A program made the position numbers and the translations under genes. This document shows positions 19,994 through 26,536 of a stretch of 26,536 nt of DNA, piece after piece (within the stretch, counting starts at the first letter, position 1; the number at the start of each line of letters is the position of its first letter). This DNA is from Gnetum montanum (taxonomy: Eukaryota; Streptophyta; Gnetopsida; Gnetales; Gnetaceae). The notes under the pieces were generated by a model. It did no database searches, had not been told where the DNA came from, and worked only from the letters and a program-made list of their open reading frames with translations. The DNA is taken from NCBI GenBank assembly GCA_015680685.1, contig MNCI01000585.1, forward strand, positions 1-26,536, given 5' to 3'.

Positions 19994-20810
19994 GGTTTAG
20001 AGGGACGTGATATTGCGTACGATACATAATGTACAGGATATCATGACCCTAGTGACATTTGGCACCACAAAAATACCAAATTTTTAGGGGTTTTCTTGAA
20101 ATCAACATTGTAACTTAGGACACTAGGCTATTATTAAGGGGTTCTTAGGTAATCAGATGGTTTTGAAGGCACGAATAATGATCTGTGGGTTTTATCCATG
20201 AGGACCTTGGGTGGTAAGTGAAAAAGGCTATGTGATGGTACATAGGAATGTTGATTTGGAGAGATAATAGTAGGGAAAGAAAATATTTTAAAAATTATGT
20301 TGAGGGTAAGAAATGGTGGGTGTGAGCTATGTCATAAGTGAGAATTACAAGAGATTACACAAGTGGGTCCTCCCCAAAGCAGGTTCCAACCTATAATGCC
20401 CTTGTGTAACCACACTTAAAGTGTCTGTGGGTACTAGAAGGGTTAAATGTAATCCACACTAATTCTACAAAACACACACATGTAATTATCACTGGAATGA
20501 GGTTAGCATTCTATGTTACACACAACATGAGCTACAATTACATGAACAGTGATATGAGACAAACGAGAGAAAGGGATTGTAGAGATTGGGATATGAGGTA
20601 ACTGACCCATGGCACAGTGAATCTTGCATGTAAAGCATGATTAATATGTCATTAACCTATCGTTCCAAGATTAGGACCAAGTCCAATCCTCTAATCAATG
20701 ACATCGCATTGTTTCATTCCATGATGAGTGACTATGAGAGTACCAAAAAAACAAGGCGTACGATCACTTGGTGTTTTATTCCAGGGAGGAGTGATTTTTG
20801 TTTTGTGGCA

Positions 20811-20866
20811 CTTTGTTTTCTTCTTTTCTTTTCTTTTCTTTTTCTTTTTTTTTCTCTTATTTTTTG
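20811..20866. repeat. Pyrimidine microsatellite (TTTTC)n
   Basis: A run of ttttc units degenerating into longer T runs on the plus strand (A/G on the sense strand of E2). It generates spurious Phe- or Lys-rich open frames on the two strands. Confidence 0.85.
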
Positions 20867-21247
20867 GAATACTAAATCTAGAGAAATCACCAACCTTCAA
20901 GCATGGGTGCATGTCTTTCTAGTGGGACTCCCTAGAACAGCATCGGATTTTTGAGTGCCCTTTTGATTACTCTTACAACCATTTCCGTTAGATCTACAAG
21001 GATCTTAGTACAACCACGTTGCATGATAACTCCCACAAACATCACCAAAGAGAATCTGCAAGTCCCCTTGATCTCACACCCTAATCATTCCCTCTTGGTC
21101 CATCCNAGTAGAAGAGATTACTTATAAAAAGACAAAAATACCAAAAAGGCAAAAAGATAAAACAACAAGTTGAAAAATGAAAAACTGGAAAACAAAAAGT
21201 TGTAAAATGATAGAAAATGAAAAATATTTATTAACCCTACTTATTAT

Positions 21248-23209
21248 TTAGAATGGGGGATATCCCCCATAACTAAATGGTTGAGCATGGAAAGGAGTAC
21301 TAAATGAAAGATGAGGATCCTTGCATGTTGAAAATATTGGAACTTGGCCATACTTATCCCATCAAGGTTCACACACCTGATCATAGTAAGCATAGTGGGG
21401 CAATTTATATGATGTAGTTCCCAGATAACAAGTTGACCCACTATGATATTTGGGGACCATTAGATGGTATGCAAGGATTGGGATGTTACCTTCCATGACT
21501 GTGTTTATTGGGTTGTATGGTTGTTGGAGTGTTAGTTGGTGGCCCTGATGAAGTGACATGAGGCATTGGGTTCGAGGCTAAGGGTGCACCACAAGGTTGG
21601 ACTGGTGCTGAGTCAGAGGATGTAGTAGCCTTGAAATGGTGTTTTCCCTTCCTAGGATCATTTCTAAAGAAGGGACGTCTATGATGTTTCTCACTGCTAT
21701 TGGAAATAGTGGCACAAGTAGCGTTCGTGGGTTGTTGCAGTGGTGTAGATACCTTAGGAATAGTTGGTGGCAATGTAGAAGGAGGAAAAGGATGAGAATG
21801 TTGAAAATTATAAGGAGTTTATAGTACACAAGGCGGTGGTTGCATTGAGGACATGGGCTGATAGTATTGAGGAGAATGATAATGTGGTGAGATGGAGTAT
21901 GTTGGCCCAGTTGGAGAAATAGAGTGTTGAACTAGATAAGCATTTGGATTCAGATAATATGAAGGATGTTTCCAATGTAGGGATGGTTTTCCCTATGACT
22001 GGGATTGTTGCCACTGTGATTGAACACAGTATCTCTATACGAACTCTAGATGTAACGTGCTTCCCCAATGCTCATATAAATGTAACAAGATTGGGCATTG
22101 GCCCTTGGGGTGATTGTACAAGAAAATGTCATATTCATATGTATGATCAATAGTTGAGCTCTTATTTTCTTCATTTCTTCTTTCCGAATCTCTAATGATA
22201 TTCTATCCTACTTCTCAGGTTGTCAAAACTCTATCTCCAATAATATCAATACATTCTCCACACTTTTTATACGTCCATTCCAACATCTTATCGATCTTTG
22301 CCTCGACTTCCTCTAATGATTGTTGTTGTACCAGCAAAGATGGGTCTTTCTCCTTGTGATAGGTTCATTTCTCCTTTTTGTGATTATGAACCTTTGTTAA
22401 GTTGAGACTTTGGTCCTGTTGATGTTTTTCAACACTCTTCCATTTAGCCATTTCTCCTTATTCTTTTGCTACCCACTTAATAAGCTCTTGGACTTCATGG
22501 GTTCGTAGTTCGTATAGTTGACCTTGGGCATACATTCCTATGGTCTCTCTTGCTTTATTACATAGCCCATCAATGATATGGTACATTAGCCTTTCCTTGG
22601 AGAACTCATGGCCTGGAAAGTTATTTAACAGTGCATGATATCTTTCTAAGGCCATGTCCAAGGGTTCATGTTGTGCTTGTTTCCACAAGGCTGACACTCT
22701 TGTGCATGTTTGATATTTTTCATTAAATAACTCTACCATTGTTGACCAACGTTATATTGAATTTGGTTTTAATGATCTATACCATACTTTTGCTTGGTCA
22801 ATGAGTGTTATCAGAAAGAGATTAAGTTTTTTTCAATCGTTATCAATGTTGTTCCATGTGCAAGCATCATAGAAGGCTAGTAAATGTTGATGCGGATCTA
22901 AGTCATAGCCTCCTAAAAAAGTAGGAAAGTTGTTTAAACCAAGCCGGGGTAGATGGTTCTCTTTACGATACCTACAGGAGATTCGAACAGCCTCTTGTAT
23001 TTGCGTTAAGCTTGTAGTGGCCAGTGGGGGTTCATTGTCATAGGTAAGTTATTTTTTCATGCATTGGGATGACGTTGTTTTTGTTTATGTTTATAAGAAA
23101 CCCCCACTTCAGGTTGTGTACTCCAATCTTCATCTTCATATAGTTCATTGGTTCTCCAATGAACTTCCTCACTAAGTGTGGCATTATCGTAATCTTGTAG
23201 GAGAGGCAT
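21248..23209 (-). pseudogene. gag of E2
   Basis: Start ATG at 23209 (MPLLQDYDNATLSEEVHWR), 123 bases inside the PBS; the stop TAA is at 21248-21250, about 650 codons. Blocks in order: acidic N-terminus; FPTFLGGYDLDPHQHLLAFY (about 22880-22940); the core open at 22739-22458, with MVELFNEKYQTCTRV, LDMALERYHALLNNFPGHEF and MYHIIDGLCNKARETIG; a charged segment with EEVEAKIDKMLEWTYKK; a zinc-knuckle-like EYDIFLYNHPKGQC (about 22110-22150) that has lost its first two Cys; then a Pro/Tyr/Ser/Gln-rich tail to the stop. At least one frameshift (near 23000) and several stops. The closest relative here is E1 Gag, matching block by block. Confidence 0.8.
21253..21270. repeat. Perfect 18-bp palindrome at the gag stop, containing a PPT-like string
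   Basis: atgggggatatcccccat equals its own reverse complement. On the sense strand, together with the preceding bases (to about 21280), it reads CATTTAGTTATGGGGGATA, nearly the same as CATTTAGTCATGGGGGTA at the true PPT (16511-16528). Confidence 0.75.
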
Positions 23210-23331
23210 GGTTGTGAAATTTTGTGTGAATTTAGATGTGACTTTTTATAATTATTTATTTCTAAAATATATATCATTAAGTCCTGTACAATGACCTTGT
23301 ATGATATAACTAATCTAGATAACTAGCACCA

Positions 23332-23349
23332 TCCCTGGCAACGGCACCC
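23332..23349 (-). other. Primer binding site of E2 (tRNA-Asp)
   Basis: Plus strand tccctggcaacggcaccca agrees with the plant tRNA-Asp 3' end tccccggcaacggcgcca except for two transitions and one extra C. It ends one base before the LTR edge at 23351. Athila-type elements are known to use tRNA-Asp. Confidence 0.85.
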
Positions 23350-23350
23350 A

Positions 23351-24171
23351 TTATGAGTGGCGAGATACCCCTACACTCAACCATACGAATACAAGCGTTA
23401 CACGCACGATCTAGTCGAACTCCGCAAACGAACTAATTGTGGCATCTAGATAGTTATCCTTAGGTCACAGTTCACTATCTTCCCACTTGGACTAGTATTA
23501 GCTTTGTCACATATGGTTTAGTCCAGAGTGAGGTGTATGATGGATTTCTAATCTAATGCTAGTCTTGAAGGCAGTGAAAAGTAATGTTAACTAATCTAGG
23601 AGAGAGATAGTTAGAGAATCTAAACTAGCCTAAGTGCGATGAGCATCCATTCCTTGATTATCCATACACATCTTGGACTTTGTGCATGACTACCACTGGG
23701 ATTACCAAGCGTAGATCCTAGGTACGCTGCTGGGTTACCAAGTAGTCACACTTAAAGGCTCGTAATCAAGTAGTAACCATTTTTCATTTTAACATGATTT
23801 TAAGGGTGAGAGAGATTAACTAAGAAAGTAGGAAATAATAATTAATTAAATGCTTAAGCTAAGTGAATGTTGCAATGATGAAGTAATCTCGATCTTTATT
23901 GTCGGCCATGTGTGTGTCCAAGTACGTCACACTCGGATGTCATACAATTACATTCACCACACTGTGGGCATACACAGAGAGGAAAAGGGTTGAGAGAAAG
24001 AAATTGAAAACACTAAAACTAAAACTAACTAACTTCCTCATTGCCTAATTCATCTGTCTACCTCTTATTTATAGATGAGGAGACAGGCTGCAATATTGCG
24101 TATGCAATATCACGATTGGGTTGTGATATCGCATATGTGATAGCACAGTTGCCCTAAATGATGACTCATCA
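23351..24171 (-). repeat. 5' LTR of E2
   Basis: 821 bp, complete; begins ttatgagtggcgagatac (first bases mutated from tgatgagt) and ends gatgactcatca. It shares most blocks with the E1 LTR (gatgagcatccattcct at 23639, gattaccaag at 23700, aatctcgatctttatt at 23885). The TATA box is tatttata at 24066-24073 (minus strand CTATAAATAAG). The end carries an inverted-repeat region, atattgc-gtat-gcaatat (24093-24110). Confidence 0.9.
24066..24073 (-). promoter_or_regulatory. TATA box of the E2 5' LTR
   Basis: Minus strand CTATAAATAAG about 100 bases from the outer edge of the LTR, intact here but mutated in the 3' LTR. It would start the gag transcript. Confidence 0.6.
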
Positions 24172-24176
24172 ATTAA
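24172..24176. repeat. Target-site duplication of E2, right copy (ATTAA)
   Basis: attaa immediately after the LTR end actcatca, identical to 15939-15943. Confidence 0.85.
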
Positions 24177-24368
24177 CATCATATGCTTTATTCATACCTA
24201 ATCATATGAACTACCCCATACAAGTCTGATTAAGAAGACAATGACTAGTGATCAATCACCTAACTATCTAGATACCCATGTTAGTCTAGTCTATGGAATT
24301 TGACATAGTTGTATGTAAATGCTTATGATCTATATGGTTAGACATAGGGTTTACTCCACCACTCATCA
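24177..24368 (+). repeat. E5 3' LTR, second part (beyond the E2 insertion)
   Basis: The reverse complement starts TGATGAGTGGTGGAGTAAAC, matching E1's tgatgagtagtggagcaaac (5101), and continues with a counterpart of gcatctagatagttatcc of E2 (here gtatctagatagttaggt). It ends in plus reading at cactcatca (24368). It completes the LTR interrupted at 15943. Confidence 0.75.
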
Positions 24369-25327
24369 CCTCTGATAATTAAATTATCATGCTAGAATTG
24401 AGCCCATTGAAGTAAACCTATAGAATAAATATGAATCTTTTATATGTCTATGTTATTTAACTCTATCTTTCTATGTTTTGAAAATGATTTGTACTTTTAA
24501 AATTGAAATTAAATTTTTATCATATCTACAAACCCTCTAGATCTATTAGATAATATAAATACACATGCTATAAGTTTTGAAAATATTTTTAATAACTTTT
24601 CAAGTATTTTTATTAAAATTTGGAACAAATCAACCAGATTTGCAACTATAATACTTTGCTTAGATCTAATATGCTCAAATTTAGGATATTCCAAGAAAAT
24701 GTGGCATTCATATTTAATACTATTTATACTATATAATCATCATTTATTTTTTTCAAAAGAAATTTTAAGCCATTTATCTACTTTGACTCTTGAATCATAA
24801 GATCCTATTCATACTTTGCTAAATGTGTGTCACAAATGATAACAAATAGTAATAGATAAATAGTTTGCCTTTGAATTTAGGGCTTCCTAATATTATTCAA
24901 ATAAAATTATTTCTTTTCTTTTACATTTATGCAAATGTTTCTTGCTTTTAAATCTAAATAAGCTTACTAGTTGAATTATTAGTTGTATATAAAATCAAAA
25001 ATTAAACTTTTACCTAAATAACAAAAGGCACTTTAATAAGAAACCCATAACCAACTTAATCATGATTCATGCTACTTTGTTAAAATACAAATGCTTGCAT
25101 ATTTAAAAAGCAAAAAGATGTTATTTTTTTATGAAATCATAGGTAGACACTTAATAGTTCTATGATTTTCTTGAAAATTCATTCATCCCAAACTTTAAGA
25201 TCTAAGCTAAAAGTGCATTTTCAATAACATTTATGACTAAAGTATTCTTTTTGAATATTGGGTTTTCATAAATGATAAATACAAAATTAAAAATAATGTG
25301 GTATTTCTAAATATATTAGAATCTTAT
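24369..25327. other. Gene-free AT-rich flank of E5
   Basis: No coding signal was recognised. There is no tRNA-Asp PBS after 24368, which agrees with 15270-24368 being a 3' LTR. The minus-strand frame at 24509-24694 is AT-rich translation without any motif. Confidence 0.45.
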
Positions 25328-25463
25328 TATGAGATATTACCCTAATGGTATGACTCTTAATTTGGTAAATTTAAGTTGTGAGTTCAATTATAATGAGTAG
25401 AGTTGAGTTATAAAAAGCTATATGTTTAGGGGCATATACATCTATCTAGTTTTAGTTCAACCA
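25328..25463 (+). repeat. SINE-like repeat, copy A (tRNA-like head)
   Basis: gatattaccctaatggtatgac followed 35 bases later by gagttcaatt. This resembles a decayed A box and B box (GGTTCGA type) of RNA polymerase III promoters. It is the most diverged of three copies. Later shared text: aaagctatatg and atacatctatctagt. Confidence 0.4.
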
Positions 25464-25685
25464 ATGCTAGGTGGATCAAGTGATATAAATAATATGTTTC
25501 TAATTTGAATCACACTTGAGGTATTATTATATTTTTGTCTAATCCCATTGGCCATATATCTTAGGATGTAACTATAGTTAAATTATTTTATATTTTAACA
25601 TTGGTCATCTAGTTCTAGTTCCAACAAGACCTCCACTCTCCTTATCTCCTTCCCTCATATTCCTTCTCCCACTTTCCCTCTTACA

Positions 25686-26020
25686 TGAGGTGTTATCTTA
25701 GTGGTAAGAATTTTAATTTAGAAACTCTAAGTTATGGGTTCAATATAAATAGGAAGCACTAAGTTACAAAGCTCTAAAAATGTTTTGTATAAGCTACATA
25801 TCCATGAGATACATATAGTTATCTAGTAGTAGGTTAGCAATTATATTTCTTTTAATTATTTTTCTTAGTTTTATTTTTTCCTCAATCTGGTCCAGTTTTT
25901 TCTCTAATGTGTTTCCAATGAATCTATTTTTTGCAAAAAATCTAATTTTCCTCTCTTCGATTTTTCTCTATAGAATTTGATTTCTCTAGAATTCTTCTAT
26001 CGAGGATTTTATATTACTCT
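25686..26020 (+). repeat. SINE-like repeat, copy B (best preserved)
   Basis: ttatcttagtggtaagaatt (25693-25712; A box-like), then gggttcaata (25736-25745; B box-like), then a body with aagttacaaag, gagatacatatagtt and ttcttttaattat, and a pyrimidine-rich tail with ctaattttcctctctt. The body and tail match copy C along about 300 bp. A tRNA-derived SINE is the likeliest reading; an LTR-type repeat is the alternative. Confidence 0.45.
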
Positions 26021-26235
26021 CAACTTCTTCAACCAATGGTAAAATTTTTCTTCTTTTATTAATATAGAAATTTTATTAATTTTCAAAATGTAGATTAACA
26101 AGCTAATAAGAAAAAATATTTTGACACCTTCTAGTGATATTGATACAACTAAGACAAATTTTATTCTTCCTACCAATTTATATATGTCATCAACTATTGA
26201 TCTTCAATTATAATATGTATTCATTTAAGTTTTGG

Positions 26236-26536
26236 ATTATTTTGGATAAGAATTTTGATTTAGAAACTTCAAGTTATAAGTTTAATATAAGTAGGTAGTG
26301 CTAAGTTATAAAGTTTTACACTAGGATATATATCTAAGAGACATATATAGTCACAACGTAGTATGTTAATGGTTATATTCTTTTAATTATGTTTCCTCAT
26401 TTGGTTTCCCCATAAATATGGGTAATTTTTTATTTGATGGTTTTCCAGTAAATTTAATTTTTTAGATGATCTAATTTTTCTCTCTTAAATTTTTCTCCAA
26501 TGAATCTAATTTTCCTAGAAGTCTCCTATGGGGAAT
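26236..26536 (+). repeat. SINE-like repeat, copy C (cut by window end)
   Basis: attttggataagaattttga, then aagttataagtttaatataa, then aagttataaagtttt, gagacatatatagtc, ttcttttaattat and tctaatttttctctctt line up with copy B in order. The B box has decayed to aagtttaata. The repeat runs to the last base. Confidence 0.45.

Larger units (their letters stand above)
19509..21247 (-). other. Noncoding middle of E2 between gag and ORF2
   Basis: Where pol would be expected there is 1.7 kb with no protease, RT, RNase H or integrase motif in any frame. It holds a TATA region (19986-19993), a pyrimidine microsatellite (20811-20866) and a single N (21106). The stretch 19510-19960 would be the leader of an ORF2 transcript. 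The plus-strand frame at 20637-20954 is low-complexity, Phe-rich translation of the microsatellite and is not a gene. Confidence 0.65.
15944..24171 (-). mobile_element. E2: complete 8.2-kb LTR retrotransposon with gag and ORF2 but no pol
   Basis: Both LTRs (15944-16510, 23351-24171), a matching ATTAA target duplication, PBS (23332-23349) and PPT (16511-16520) delimit the whole element, sense on the minus strand. Its internal 6.8 kb holds gag (23209-21248), about 1.7 kb of noncoding DNA (21247-19509) and ORF2 (19508-16677). I read the internal region for protease, RT, RNase H and integrase motifs and found none. The LTRs align at roughly 92% over about 290 bp by hand count, apart from one 58-bp and smaller deletions. 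The element belongs to the E1/E5 family by LTR, PBS and Gag similarity. Confidence 0.85.
14491..24368 (+). mobile_element. E5: older plus-strand relative of E1/E2, split by insertion of E2
   Basis: This spans 14491-15943 and resumes at 24177-24368; the intervening sequence is E2. In sense order on the plus strand it holds an ORF2 C-terminus (14491-15010), a decayed PPT (15259-15269) and a 3' LTR whose two halves lie on either side of E2. The joined LTR length, 866 bp, agrees with the E1 (840) and E2 (821) LTRs. Its upstream part is missing: it ends where the E3 LTR begins. It lies opposite to E1 and E2 in orientation and is clearly more decayed than E2. Confidence 0.75.

Noticed and set aside
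20637-20954. Plus-strand 105-codon open frame and the overlapping minus-strand 73-codon frame (20691-20912)
   Set aside because: Both span the pyrimidine microsatellite and translate to Phe-rich or Lys-rich low complexity. There is no motif, and they lie in the noncoding middle of E2.
23332-23349. tRNA-Asp-like sequence that could be mistaken for a tRNA gene end
   Set aside because: Only the last 18 bases match, and the position next to the LTR identifies it as a PBS. No cloverleaf precedes it.
24509-24694. Minus-strand 61-codon open frame next to E5
   Set aside because: It is an Ile/Leu-rich translation of AT-rich DNA, with no motif, no start context and no homologous partner in the window.

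Overview
The window looks like intergenic DNA from a large plant nuclear genome, most likely a gymnosperm (the taxon is an inference). It is AT-rich, has no intact host gene, and is filled with old, nested Ty3/Gypsy-type LTR retrotransposons. Primer-binding sites matching plant tRNA-Asp and tRNA-iMet 3' ends, Athila/Tat-like Gag and RT motifs, and many nonsense codons of the C-to-T type support this. Bacterial features (operons, ribosome binding sites, CRISPR) are absent.

Layout. 1-5940: minus-strand element E1, cut by the window edge: RT (1-795), protease (1364-1742), a long gag (about 1800-4968) containing a 0.65-kb tandem duplication, a tRNA-Asp PBS (5082-5099) and its 5' LTR (5101-5940). 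5941-8690: mostly unrecognised AT-rich DNA with a plus-strand promoter-like block (heat-shock-element match plus TATA, 6538-6614) and a broken plus-strand coding remnant (7560-8010). 8930-11135: minus-strand remnant E4 (gag and protease-like pieces). A triplicated short repeat (11136-11266) sits at its junction with E3. 11290-14434: minus-strand E3 (protease/RT linker, gag with CCHC knuckle, tRNA-iMet PBS, LTR with a palindromic repeat cluster). 14491-15943 plus 24177-24368: plus-strand element E5, of the same family as E1 and E2, whose 3' LTR is split by E2. 15944-24171: E2, a complete 8.2-kb minus-strand element with both LTRs, a 5-bp target duplication (ATTAA), PBS and PPT. 24369-26536: AT-rich DNA with three diverged copies of a repeat with a tRNA-like head.

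The most interesting object is E2. It encodes Gag (21248-23209) and a separate protein of roughly 930 residues (ORF2, 16677-19508), but no protease, RT, RNase H or integrase can be found. It therefore looks like a non-autonomous element that would have depended on a pol-bearing relative such as E1, whose LTR and Gag are related. ORF2 is preceded by noncoding DNA with an LTR-like TATA region. The C-terminal end of ORF2 is also recognisable in the independent, inverted element E5, so ORF2 is a real component of the family and not a one-off capture. ORF2 begins with a basic stretch, has a central part resembling the 'putative plant transposon protein' domain seen in plant retroelement ORFs, and ends in a long charged, probably coiled-coil region.

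All coding regions are broken by stops and frameshifts. Percent identities and family placements were judged by eye, without database searches.
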